A stretch of DNA of 64,000 bases. Origin: Albugo candida (lineage: Eukaryota > Oomycota > Peronosporomycetes > Albuginales). The notes under the pieces are model-generated. The model searched no databases. It was not told the origin of the DNA and was given only the letters and a program-made list of their open reading frames with translations. Numbering within the stretch: position 1 is the first letter of the stretch; each line of letters starts with the position of its first letter. The position numbers and the translations under genes were made by a program. The stretch covers positions 1 through 64,000 of the forward strand of contig JBDOQK010000005.1 of NCBI GenBank assembly GCA_040437565.1. The letters are read 5' to 3'. Below, in pieces: positions 11,990 through 22,880 of this stretch.

Positions 11990-12268
11990 ATGGGTCCCTA
12001 CATCGATACCTGTCGACCACTTTATGGGTCCGTACCCAGCTCAGTCGGTTAAGGACTTGAGCGCACGGACCCCTTGCCGGAGGTCGTTAGTTCGATTCCC
12101 GGCAGTGTGGGCAGCGGTTTGAGTCCACCCAAGCAATAAGCTTGGAAAATATCTGCCTCCCTAGGTTTGAAGTCAGACTTGAGTGATATTCACACGGTCA
12201 GGGACTCATGATAGGATAAGGAAGGTAGTTAAAAAACCAGATAAACAATGTAATGAAATCCTTGACAA
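11990..12268 (+). mobile_element. tRNA-derived SINE with 16-base target duplication
   Basis: A 279-base insertion bounded by a perfect direct repeat, TCTAAACGCCCACAGC, at 11,974-11,989 and 12,269-12,284. The head carries RNA polymerase III promoter elements: box A CCCAGCTCAGTCGGTTAAG (about 12,035-12,053) and box B GGTCGTTAGTTCGATTCC (about 12,082-12,099), spaced as in tRNA genes. An unrelated body and an A-rich 3' end (AATGTAATGAAATCCTTGACAA region) follow. The exact target duplication marks a retroposed copy and implies a fairly recent insertion. It is not a functional tRNA gene: the regions flanking boxes A and B do not form a clean acceptor stem. The LINE that mobilised it is not identified. 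Confidence 0.85.
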
Positions 12269-12676
12269 TCTAAACGCCCACAGCCACTAATTTATTGTTC
12301 ATTAGCTGAAAGTTGATTAGCCTGATGTGTTCCACACTGGTTCAGGGACATCAGCTTCAATATATATGCTATGTACACTTTTTATTTATATGTAAAGGAC
12401 TTGTTATATTCACTCCTTTTCAAGTCACGTGACACACATTATTATGCGTTCAAACATCATCGTCTTTCACACCCAGTATTTATGCGAGCATACCGATGAT
12501 TTGATGAAACTCACTGACAGGAATGATCACTGAAAATTGGACCGATTGGGTAAACTTCTTCTTCTTTTGTAGAATTTCGTAGAAAAAATGTGATCACTCT
12601 TGCTCTAGCAACTCGATTAATTGTCCGCTATATACGCCCAACAAGAGCACTTACATTTGTCCGCGGGACTTTGCTT

Positions 12677-12776
12677 NNNNNNNNNNNNNNNNNNNNNNNN
12701 NNNNNNNNNNNNNNNNNNNNNNNNNNNNNNNNNNNNNNNNNNNNNNNNNNNNNNNNNNNNNNNNNNNNNNNNNNNN
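12677..12776. other. Assembly gap with 218-base duplicated flanks
   Basis: Bases 12,459-12,676 are repeated exactly at 12,777-12,994. The N run almost certainly marks an unmerged overlap. Confidence 0.97.
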
Positions 12777-14139
12777 ATCGTCTTTCACACCCAGTATTTA
12801 TGCGAGCATACCGATGATTTGATGAAACTCACTGACAGGAATGATCACTGAAAATTGGACCGATTGGGTAAACTTCTTCTTCTTTTGTAGAATTTCGTAG
12901 AAAAAATGTGATCACTCTTGCTCTAGCAACTCGATTAATTGTCCGCTATATACGCCCAACAAGAGCACTTACATTTGTCCGCGGGACTTTGCTTCACCTA
13001 TAAGCTTCTGAACGAGTGTGAGCGTCTCAGCGGGGAGGTAAAGAGATTGTAGATTTGATCGATACATTTTGTAAATGGGAATCACAAAATCCTTTCCCTT
13101 GGATGAGATTTTTTGTAACTTTCAAACAAACTTTGATTTGTAAAGATAAGGCAGTAGTGAAGCAATATTAAAGCGCTTGGTCAAGGGCGAGTGGCTCTAT
13201 GACTCGTTATAGTAACATTAATATAAGGATGTGTACCGGTACTTATGATTAAGCTGAAAAATCAGAAGATTGGCATTGAATCGTTGTGAGCTGCAGCTTT
13301 GTATTTAAATTGTATATATAATAGTGTGGGCCACGTGACTTGAACGGGAGTGAATATAACCAAAAAGAAGTGAATGCCTAATTGAATGCATAATAATTTG
13401 TGTCACGTGACTTGAAAAGGAGTGAATATAAATAAAAAGTATACAGAGTATATATAGACTTAGTATAAATATGTGTGCCACCTTACTTAAAAAGGGAGTG
13501 AATTTAACCAAAAAAGGAGTGAATACAATATAAGAATTCCCTTTATTTTTTCCGTTGCATCTATTCAGACCAATCAGAGGCTATGGAGGGTAGGGGCTGG
13601 ATAACGATTCCAGTAATTTTATTTTATTCATTCTGTTATATTTTTTAGACCAACCAGAGAACATTAATATATTAATTTATGGAGGCAGGGGGCTGGAAAG
13701 CGATTCCCTTTTGAATTACATTTATTTTTAACTTAGATTACGTCATGCCTACTTATATTATTACTCCCACATCTTTTTTGAAATATATATAAGTTTACAT
13801 TTATAACTAATAGAAGTCATTTACGTCAAAGGCTACATCTAGTAGATACAGATACCTTCAACTGAGCTAAACACTAATCACTAGTAGACGATTCATTGCC
13901 AGTTTGTTGAGCTATAATGCGTCGTAAAGATGCAAAAGTTATCATACACTGCCGGCCCGAAAATAAAATGTGTTAAGAAAAAAATCTGAGAAGGAAAAAT
14001 ATCTAATTTTTTACTAAAGCTTGTCCTGAATCTAATTTTGTAACCGATATTCTGCAAGAGCGCTTGTTATGGCCGATTCCCGCAATTGCTGCACCTACAT
14101 TTCCCTGTGTCCGATGCTCAAATACTATGAGTCAATGGA

Positions 14140-14428
14140 AATTGTCACATATAATAGCCTATCACAGTTGAAACGTTCTTTGTGTATTAGCCAATCACAA
14201 ATAATTCTCGATTGAAGTTGTTGGAGCACCAATTTAGGGTGTGTATAGATGTAATTACTTTAAAGCATTTATGTATATTGCAAAAAAGAAAAAGCTGTGA
14301 GAGTAATAATCTAACTAGGCATGTTGTAATCTAAAAAAAGGTGTCGGGATATCAGTACCCAATATATAATATGGTTTATATACCAAAACGTCTGAAGTTA
14401 ATGTAAATTTATGAAAAATACACCAAAA
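14140..14428. repeat. Direct-repeat partner and left end of MULE
   Basis: About 14,145-14,255 is the diverged direct copy of 6755-6870. About 14,340-14,428 carries GTCGGGATATCAGTACCC and two ACCAAAA-TGTCTGAAG segments. The ACCAAAA part is matched in inverted form near 16,160-16,200 and 16,355-16,380, so it is the probable left TIR of the transposase copy that follows. Confidence 0.55.
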
Positions 14429-16124
14429 TGTCTGAAGCTCGCACATTTTTCAGTGCCTTATCGTTAGAAAATTCACATCTGGCGACTACGACGACCGCCG
14501 GCAACGACGGCTACCTGGGTGAGAAACAAGAGTCAGGTGAAAGCTGTTCGCTAGGGGACTGGGCAGACGCGCGTGCATCTTTTTACTCACGTGACTACGC
14601 CAATCGCGACGGCATATCAAGTTCGATAATTGAATACAGCAAAAAGTTGGACGAGCTTTTCGTATCATATCGAGCGACCGCGGCAGCTACAAGGTGCTGT
14701 GTGTCGATCCAAATTGCAGCTTTGCAGTCGCTTTTGCGCATGGTTGGGATTTGAGCCGCCTCAGACTTTTGTGCCACACACATGCGACGCTACGAGCTTT
14801 AACCTGGATTCATCCGAAGCAAGTTATCGAAACAAGTCTTCATTCATCGCTTTGCTTGAGTCGGCCCTCCTTCGTCGTTGATAAGGGTCGTGACGACAGT
14901 CCAACTGAGATGTAGAAGAAGCCGACGGCTGATGGGCGTCGATTGACGTACCAAACTTGTGCTGACTCCTGCATCCGGCTCAAAGCGCACTCTTCGAGGA
15001 AGATCGCACGCAGTATAAGTTTATCTTGTCATTCGTACACGAAATGAAGAAGCGCGGACATTAGGCAGATATCGCGTTGCGTAAGGACAAAATGTGCAGG
15101 TCGTCATCATATACAAGCCCGACATTCAGTTGCTTCGCGAATTTGCAAATCGCGGTATCAATCTGGATGGCACATTTATGAATCACAATAATGGAGTCTT
15201 CCTTGTCGGTTGTCGTAAAATCAGCAACAATGAGATTCAACTTTGTCGCGGTCGCTTGGGTGTCAGGCGAGACAGAAGAGAATTAATCATGGTTCCTGGA
15301 CTTTCTTCTGCGCTCTATAAAAGAGTCAGCATTCGTCATCTCCGACCGTAACAAGGTCTCATTCCGGCGATGCAAGATAAAGCAGGTGACATCCCTCACT
15401 CAGTGTTCGTGATAACTTCAATGTCAAGATTCGCGATGCAACCAGGCGTGGAAGATGGCCAAGTCCTTGACGTTTACGTCGTTCGAACAACGAGCCAGTG
15501 AGTTGGAGAAAAATAATGCAAAGATGCTGCAATGGCTGCTCGATGCAGTCAAGCTCAATAAGGCTTCCGCGTATAGTATACGTCCGCCTTTGAAACCATG
15601 TCTAGCAACAACGGAGTTTGTTAATAACGTCCTGCTTGAAGCTAGAGAAAAGCCACTTCTGGACTGTATCATGGCGGTGGAAAAGATCATAGGGATCAAG
15701 TGGGTTCAATTCATCGCCAAATCGTCTTCGTGGGGGAAATCAAATTCATCTCGAGTTCCCTGTCATCCTTCGTCGTCAAGGTGAGGGAGGATGGAGAACT
15801 GCCTGTCGAGAATTCTGTCGATCTAGGCCCTTAATTCGTCAACAAGCTCTCGCTGCTCAAGACTTTCTTCGATCCGTCGTGGACCAAGGAGGTTTAACAT
15901 CGTGCTTACGACGCCTTGGTAAAGACGAGTCCATGGGGGACAAAGGATGAACTAACGAATTAGAAAAACACCGCCCACTCGCGGTGTCGAAGAAGCGTGG
16001 ACGGCCGAAGAAGTCGAAGCAAATCGAGTTTCAGGATGCCACAGAAACTTTGATGATAAAGCGCACCAACAAGTGCACTATACGCGGTAACTACGGCCAC
16101 AACAAGCGTACCTTCAAGAACTAA
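14428..16124 (+). pseudogene. MULE transposase (second family), decayed
   Basis: Plus-strand Mutator-like transposase, broken by several stops and frame changes. It begins MSEARTFFSALSLEN at 14,428. The catalytic middle is seen at about 15,094-15,350 (INLDGTFMNHNNGVFLVG) and, in another frame, WFLDFLLRSIKESAFVISDRNK-like residues near 15,290-15,350. The C-terminus has a basic KKRGRPKKSK stretch near 15,995, then CTIRGNYGHNKRTFKN (about 16,076-16,123), a CCHC knuckle that has lost two of its cysteines. ACCAAAA-rich inverted ends flank it. It differs in sequence from the 7.1-10.6 kb MULE. Confidence 0.72.
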
Positions 16125-16139
16125 TCTTTTCCTAATGGT

Positions 16140-16410
16140 AAAACATTATATTTTTATAATTTTATATAAACTTCAAACTTTTTGGTATATTTTTCATATT
16201 TTCACAATTTCGCCAGTGTAGNNNNNNNNNNNNNNNNNNNNNNNNNNNNNNNNNNNNNNNNNNNNNNNNNNNNNNNNNNNNNNNNNNNNNNNNNNNNNNN
16301 NNNNNNNNNNNNNNNNNNNNNATTTTTCATATTTTCACAATTTCGCCAGTGTAGTATTCGTTTTGGTATATAAATCATATTTTTATGAAAAAAAGGAATA
16401 TGAAAATCCC
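16140..16410. repeat. Right inverted end of MULE, with gap
   Basis: Contains CAAACTTTTTGGTATATTTTTCATA and GTTTTGGTATATAAATCATA, the inverted counterparts of the ACCAAAA segments at 14,376-14,425. A 100-N gap (16,222-16,321) splits it, and its 33-base flanks (16,189-16,221 and 16,322-16,354) are identical, so this too is a likely overlap artefact. Confidence 0.6.
16222..16321. other. Assembly gap with 33-base duplicated flanks
   Basis: Bases 16,189-16,221 equal 16,322-16,354. Confidence 0.95.
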
Positions 16411-16699
16411 CATGTCTCCTTCTATACAAGAAAGGTTATGGGGGTATCAATTCCCTATAAGAAAACAAAATCATGTAATCCCAGTGACTGACGAGGTTCG
16501 AGACTTGTTATACGACATGGTTCATAAACAAAAGCAAGAACATGTGGATCAGTTCGTATGTCGTATCGATCCTAAATTCAGTCTTGACGTTGTTCGGACA
16601 AATAAACAACGATGCTTTCATCCGGAGAGAAAGCAGAGAGGGACGTCAAAGATCAGTTCTGTCTCCAAAATAGACTTAGTGAATTTGAAATATCCTTGA
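16385..16699 (+). CDS. Doubtful 104-residue ORF
   Basis: Open frame starting MKKRNMKIPMS, just inside the right end of the MULE relic. It is fairly charged and has no motif I recognise. A second frame (16,612-16,890) overlaps its tail and continues similar composition. It could be a transposon passenger or random. I would not rely on it as a gene. Confidence 0.2.
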   Translation: MKKRNMKIPMSPSIQERLWGYQFPIRKQNHVIPVTDEVRDLLYDMVHKQKQEHVDQFVCRIDPKFSLDVVRTNKQRCFHPERKQRGTSKISSVSKIDLVNLKYP

Positions 16700-17129
16700 A
16701 GATGCGGATCGAAAAGTTTGCAAGAGAAATTTGGGATATGTTTGGTATATACATAAAGTTTTATATAACGATAAAAGATGTTTTTGTGTGCTGGATTTTA
16801 TTTCGAATTATTTTTATGTTTAGTGAAAATAAAACCTTATTCTTGGGGGTTTGTAGAAAGAGAAAAATTAGAAGAATTTCACTTGTCTGACTATTACAAC
16901 ATCATGCACTAGTTAGAATATATGGTTACGTCATCCAACCAAATCTCAGATGTATTGTTGATGCCATAAATGCATGCTCGCTGGTTGGTAGCCGTCTCGA
17001 TTTTATCGAGACTCGAAAATTCATAACCAATACGCCCGCAACCAAAACCCTTTTCATTGAAGTTTTGCGCTTTCCTTCCCGCTGTCTAAAGTTACTCATT
17101 TTTATTTTCTGAACTGCTCAGTAGCTTTC

Positions 17130-17690
17130 AAGGCAAGATCATCAGACTCCTCCCGCTGCAACGACTCGTATTCTCGATGAATCATCTCCTTTGCTTGCAT
17201 CATATCCATAGTTGGAATACTTTTGATGATCTTAACGATTGAGTGCTATTTATCCGATAGAGTGCCTAATGATAAGATATGTTATTCATCTTCATCCAAG
17301 CTGTCCCCGATTGCAGCCATTCTTCTACAAATCTCCTCAAATTTCAGGAGATGTTCCTATGCATTCCCTTCCATCCGGAATCCGTGCACTTGGTTTCATT
17401 TGTATACGATTGTGCGTGTTTCGCCAATCATGAAACTTTCAGATTTTCGCACGTTTCGTCTGTACTTGTAGCCGAACAAATCAGAGACTGCAACTTTGGG
17501 CGGAGCATGGTCGCAATTATCGCAAAAGCTTTAACATCATTGACTTTCCACATCTCAATTGCTGAATCGGCCTCAATCGGTATCTTCATTGCGTCGATAT
17601 GGCCGTGGAATTTCTTCCTTGCTAGCCTCATCAACGTGTTGATTTTCCAAATAAGATAATTATCTTCGCGAGAAAAGGCGTGCTATTCCA
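17130..17690 (-). mobile_element. Copia gag fragment
   Basis: Minus-strand scrap related to the gag of the Copia fossil at the left edge. The WKVNDVKAFAIIATML stretch (about 17,500-17,560) corresponds to RKVNDMKAFAII in that element, and further gag-like residues follow towards 17,130. No pol domains accompany it. It is an old, truncated and broken copy. Confidence 0.75.
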
Positions 17691-17877
17691 TCAACCATGG
17701 GCTCATCACCTGTTTATTTTAGTCGTAGAGGAAATATGGAAAGTAAGTTTATTAGGATCCTTCGTTCGTGTTACTAAATAAGTCTGCACTTCTCTTCAAT
17801 GTCGGGCAGTCGAGCCAATGAATGTTGTCTAATTGAAGCTTAAGGGTTAACTTACTTGAAAGTCAACACTTTCTCCT

Positions 17878-18616
17878 CAAGATGGATGTTCTATATCAAG
17901 CCACTGAGCAAAAGCGGAGATGATCGCAGAGACTTTGGCCTTCCTCTGATCTGAGAATTGGTACAGTTGCTCAAGAAAATCACAAAAACTCAAAGGAGAC
18001 TATCATGCGGCTGACAGGAAATGTTCAACTCATACCGGGAGAGGAATGCACACAACTAGGCTTGCGGGATGACAATATGGCAACTGTAAACTGTAGAGTC
18101 GGATCATGCTGAAAAAGAAGATCTGTCGAAAGAAAGCGACCGTGTAGGTGTACACGTACTCTCGCTATCTCCAATGAATAGCATTGTCAGATTCTTACAT
18201 CTAGACGTGATATTTTCTCAAAGATGTCAATACACTAATCCGTTTACAGTAGACTGGATTGCTGTCACCATTGTGTACACTTGCACTTATAGCAAACATC
18301 GGACCGCTGATGGTGAGGCCACATTAATAGCTTATGGAAACGCCGGAAGAACTCAAGGTTATTTCCGATACGACAAAAGTAGCTCGACAGACAATAAAAA
18401 TACGGCGATACCTCCAGTTTTTGATGACATCACAAAGATTTCACATTCTCTAGGCTTGCGTCTTATCTCTTCAGAATTGAGCAGACATATCAGATGGACG
18501 GCATGTGATCGGTATGATGCAAATGTGCGTAATAGTGTACGTTTGAGAAAGGAGCGGTCGAATGATTCTTGGTCGATTAGCTTTGAAATCTCATACCGAA
18601 GATCAGAATGAGTCAC
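17878..18616. other. Unresolved coding-like region
   Basis: Two overlapping opposite-strand frames look plausible and only one can be real: plus 18,174-18,611 (145 codons) and minus 18,616-18,359 (MTHSDLRYEISKL, 85 codons). The minus frame abuts the end of the OFD1-like gene and could be its 3' extension if an alternative acceptor at 18,624 is used. Further minus-strand coding-like sequence ends at about 17,880 (CDFLEQLYQF...AQWLDIEHPS, stop). It is preceded by a possible GTATGA...GATAG intron near 18,000-18,035. I recognise no domain in either frame. Confidence 0.3.
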
Positions 18617-21600
18617 TGCTATCCTTACTATTATACAATTTGTTGGTACATGAGTCTATAGGAGTCGAAAACACATCACTTACCTGGACATTGCGAATGA
18701 TGCACTTGATTCTTCTAGTTCCTCTTCATCGCTATCGCCTTGTGAAAACTTTTTCGGGTCTGATCTGTATTCGCATGGCTCGGCTTGATTCAACTTTGCC
18801 GCTTCTTGGTAGTTTTCCTTCTCCGCGGCTCGTCTAGCAAGCACTCGCTCACGATACATGTCTAAAAGAGCATCTTCTCGACTCTCTTCTGTTCTGGACA
18901 AAAGTGACGATTTTTTTTTATTCTCATCTCCAGGCTGGCACATGACGTCTTTACTGTTGATTTCGACTTCCTCTACGCTTTGTTTGTTTTCATCATAAAA
19001 ACAGGTCGCAACATCTTGTAACTCGCCTGGAATTGAGTCGTCGAGTTTGTAAGGGTGATCCAACTGATCTGTTGACAAATCCAGGACAGTCATCTCGATT
19101 TTAAAGTCTTCAAGATGTTCTTCTACCCTTGCGCCCCTCACGTTATCCACAGATACGCCAAAATTGTTTCCTACACGTGACGCAGGAAGCTCCGTAGCAT
19201 CTAATATTCCAATATCTTGAAGAGTACTATAGATAGACGAGTCTAACTCGAGAGGAGATTTATTCTTTCGTTCCGTGCTCGAGCCTAAATCTTGCTTTGA
19301 AACATCATCCAAGTCCTCCTGTACACTATGCCACAGACCGTGTGCGTCCTCTATTCGATTTAAATCGATATGATGGACTGGCTCAGCCGGTCGCACATTT
19401 TTGGAGAGCTTATGGTCTTCAATGGTGTTTTGATCCGCTAACATACAGTCGGAATTATTCATTTCCAAAGAAGCTCTAGGGTACGTGCCATCACGAACAA
19501 TATCTTCCCTTGCAGGCAGAGAACTTATACATTCATAGCGATCATCCGCAGTTTCTATTCCTCGCCTGATTGCACCGTCATGACGCTCAATTTGAAGTGA
19601 TGCATGCTGCAACTCTATACGTTTCTGAAGCAGCTGATCCCACGATCCCTTCTCCTCATTCGTCACCAAGGGTGTCACTAGAGTCGCATGGTTAACAATT
19701 GAATGATCCTCCGTTGACTCTTCTTCCGCTCTGGTTTTCGTTTCTTCAGCTGACCCTATAGACATTTGTGGATGGGCCAAATAGCTTCCTCTATGTTCAG
19801 CACCTGCTGTTTGGGAACATTTCTTGATCGTGGATACAAGTGGGAACTGGCCCATTCCTGTCATCAAAGGATACTCCGTGGAAAGGATTTTCTTACCCCA
19901 AGCTTCCTGAAAATGTTCATTTCTACGCGTCTTTCTCTCAAGGTTGTGGATTGGCATAGTGATTCTTGATCCATATCCATGTTTTGTGTGCACTAATGAG
20001 TTCGCGCGAGATAGTGAAAGATTTAAATTCCTCACTTCTTGTCGTAAAGACTCAACATGGGCTGTCTCGTCCTCATATTGTGCTCTATACTTGTCGCTAG
20101 TAGCTTCCGCTTCAGACAATTGTGACCGAAGCTCATGCATTCTTGACAATAAGTCATCCTCTTTGCGCTGAGAATTACGCCGCTGGCTTTCTGCAATCTC
20201 CAGCATCCGTTTGCGTTCCTTCATAAGAGTATTTGCTTCTTCGAGTCGAAAGCCTATCATTTCTTCTCGTAGTCGCGCAACGTCACCGTGAAGCTTTGTT
20301 TTGTTTTCTTCCACTGCTTGCAAGTTGGCTCGAAGATTTTTATTTTCATTGAGCAAAACATCATTCTCATTTTCTAGCCTCGATATTTTTTGATGTTCGC
20401 TTTCGTAGCGTGAACGAAAGTCTTGAAGAAGTTCTTCTTTGTAAGCCAGCGCTTGGTCCAAACGAGCTAAGGATGTGTCAGCTTGAGTCAATTGAGCTGT
20501 GAGCGAGCAAAACTTGACCTCGTAACTCTCCAAACGTTCCTTTTGTTCTCGTGTCTCTTGATGCATTGCCTCCAAATGTTTCTTTTCCAGTTCTAAAGTT
20601 TCCTTCTTCTTTGTAAGAAAAGCTTCGACGGAAAGCACTTTTTGTTCTCGTTTTTCAATCTCAGCCACCCATGTAGCCTTCTCAATTAGTAATTTATTCT
20701 CTTTTGCCTGCTCCGCGGAATGAATCACCTGATCTAATGTCTCTTCCTTTCGTCGTAATTTTTCTTCTAATGTCGTTAAACGATCTCTTTCTACAGTGAT
20801 TCGGCGATCTTCACCTGCGTATTTGCTTTCTAGAGAGCTTTCCCGCGTCCGAAGTTGATCCATTTTGTCAAATATGCTTTGACGCATTTCGAAGAGCTGA
20901 GTTTCCATATCTCTACGCTTCGCTTCCCACTCGCTTTCAAGTAATTGTTCCTTCTTGCACAAAGCTTTGTGCATTTCTTCCTGCTCATTGAGCACCGATT
21001 CGCGTAATTTTTCCATCTCATCTTGACATCTTTGTAGCTCTTCTTCGCGAACTCTTTCGAGTTCGTGTGATTTGAAAAGCTCCAGCTCATTTTGAAGCTT
21101 ACTAAAGTACCTATTCTCACATCCTTTCTCGAATTGGCGCATTTTCCCTTCAGCAAGACGACCTGGAAACGTATTGTCGGCCTTGACTTTTTCCAAGTAG
21201 GCATGATCCAGTCGTCGAAGCTGTGTTTCTACAAAATATTGCTTACGGATTAGCGGCAATATATATGGCATTGCCGTTCGTACCCAGCATAAACCTATGG
21301 TCGGAAGAATCCAGTGTGGTTTGCGTGCATGTTGTCGTCGTCGCCATCCTTCCTTTCCGCAAAAAGTTATCAAGGAGAATAAATAACAATGGTTTCGGCT
21401 CGCTTTCTGTGCTCTGGGATGTACTTGTTACTTTCAGCTCTTCCGTGAAGCGAAACAACGCACCAGGTCATCTTTTACTGAGATTTCTAGCATCTGTGAG
21501 AGTTTCGATTAGCTATAATCGGGTACCAAGCTTGGAAAGAGCACCTGTTCGATTACATCACGCTGGATAAGATTTTCTTTTCCTCCAATTTCTGGAAGGA

Positions 21601-21913
21601 AAACGGCCTTGGAATGCTCTAATTGTGCAATGGAAAAATACTCCTGAACCAGTCCGTGCACGACTCGATTGTGTAACGTCGACAGCGGAGGAAGAGACCG
21701 CGCATATTGATTAGTGTCTTTACATAAATCTTCTTTTTTCTTTTGCAATTTTTCAATACACGCTCGACGCAATTGAGCCTTTCATTACAATGACGGTTAA
21801 GGTCTTCGGCGTTTGGTGCTGGAAAGGTGCACACGTACGCGCAAAAGATCTAGCATTCCATTATCACGAAATGATTTGAACATCTCAGCTTTGAAGTCCT
21901 CAACGCTGAGCAT
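18603..21913 (-). CDS. OFD1: OFD1-like centriole/basal-body protein
   Basis: Six exons: 21913-21839, 21778-21545, 21493-21464, 21413-21284, 21228-18684, 18627-18603, giving 1012 residues. The introns are 50-60 bases and GT-AG. The N-terminus MLSVEDFKAEMFKSFRDNGM matches the OFD1 start ('...LRKKLYQTFKDRGIL'). A LisH motif follows at residues ~63-95 (GLVQEYFSIAQLEHSKAVFL). Then come a CTQT segment, the conserved block beginning ETQLRRLDHAYLEK, and long coiled coil to about residue 590. The C-terminal ~400 residues are charged, low in structure and have no family match that I know. In animals OFD1 acts at centriole distal ends and centriolar satellites and is needed for cilia; here it would serve zoospore flagella. 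The last exon is uncertain: an acceptor a few bases further on would extend the frame. Confidence 0.85.
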
Positions 21914-22177
21914 TTTCTCATCTCGGTGAGGTATCGCGGATCCAAGCATAGTTTTATGGTTCATCGCGCCTTTTCACAGTGCGGTAAGCGAGTATTTGCA
22001 ATGATTATATACTGTGCCAACGCACCGAATCTTAGATATATGGACAGTAATCGTGTACATCAATCGCAAAGAAGTTACCGATATAGTAGCTTGATGAGCA
22101 GGAAACGTAGAAAAAAGTCATGTTTGTTACAAACTCGCGATTTGCATACTTTTGAGACACGAAATCTAGTCACATTT

Positions 22178-22880
22178 TCATCTCTGTTGAGCGTACAGAT
22201 TTTGTTCGTCTTCTTCATCGTCTTCGACTTCGTACTCGTGATCGTACTGGTACGTTTCGAAGGGAGGTGCTTCTGGTACAGCTACGACAAGTCCATCCAT
22301 CTCTTCCGTCAGAATAATTTCTGTTCCGAGTCGAGAGCTAGGGCATTCATTAGCATAACAAGAAGTATTTTCACGCCGTAACTCACTTTGAGGAGCGATC
22401 TTCTGCTGGAACATAGACATCCAAGATTTGTTGTTCTTGGTCATTTGGACGCGGTAGCCTTGACATCCACTCGTTTGATACAATGACATGAGAGATTGGT
22501 GATACCGATCCTAGAAACGTTAACGTCAGCTCCTAACTTTTGTAAGCATTAGTATATCATGTTTACCTTCTCCGAACAGCGATTCCGTGTAGTAATCTGA
22601 GCGAACCGCACTATGACGATCACCGCCCCCGTTCGAATCATCTTTCAAGAGATCAATCTTGCTCATTTGGCATGCTTGACATAATGTTTGTCCCACGCGC
22701 CCTTGCACATACTGACGGTTTCCGGAATAATCGATCAACGTGACGCCAACTCTAGCCTAGTGGTTATATACGCATCGACAGTGTGTAACCATGAACTTAC
22801 AAATTATCTGAAACTTTGGGAGTGGATATCTCAGACGGGGGCGTGATTCCTCCGATAGAGCGGCGGTGTGAAGCATGATA
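22178..22880 (-). CDS. Ferredoxin-like complex I subunit (C1-FDX type)
   Basis: Exons: from about 22880 to 22801, then 22751-22567, 22510-22387 and 22337-22178; introns are 49-56 bases. The spliced product runs SEISTPKVSDN-LVGVTLIDYSGNRQY-VQGRVGQTL, later SPISHVIVSNEWMSRLP, then SNSRLGTEIILTEEMDGLVV and AVPEAPPFETY. This is the 2Fe-2S ferredoxin fold, but the cluster cysteines are gone: the usual C-x5-C-x2-C and final C positions read as other residues, e.g. SRLGT for SRLGC. The VPEAPPFETY tail resembles plant C1-FDX, the ferredoxin-bridge subunit of mitochondrial complex I. A basic presequence precedes the domain. No in-frame ATG lies in the first exon seen; one at 22,917-22,919 would need a 33-base intron, so the start is open. 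The C-terminal tail is strongly acidic. Confidence 0.78.

Larger units (their letters stand above)
10674..13738. mobile_element. Nested inverted-repeat (TIR) element block
   Basis: About 10,674-10,890 is the inverted match of about 13,543-13,738: AAGGGAATCG...CAGCCCC...CTCTGATTGGT...TTCAGCCCCTACCC...TGGTTGGTCTGAATA...ATGCAACG recurs in the same order on the opposite strand. Inside it are further inverted pairs: about 11,465-11,570 with 13,445-13,535 (GAGTGAAT and GTGGCACACAT motifs), and about 12,365-12,445 with 13,380-13,460 (TCACGTGACTTGAAAAGGAG). The GAGTGAATATA end motif appears three times at 13.34-13.51 kb. The block carries the tail of a MULE transposase, so it is best read as DNA transposons nested in each other. 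Confidence 0.7.

Noticed and set aside
11718-12099. Functional tRNA gene
   Set aside because: Boxes A and B are present, but there is no clean acceptor stem, and the sequence lies inside a target-duplicated SINE.
16182-16429. Open frames running across N runs, here and at the other gaps
   Set aside because: They exist only because N is translated as an unknown residue.
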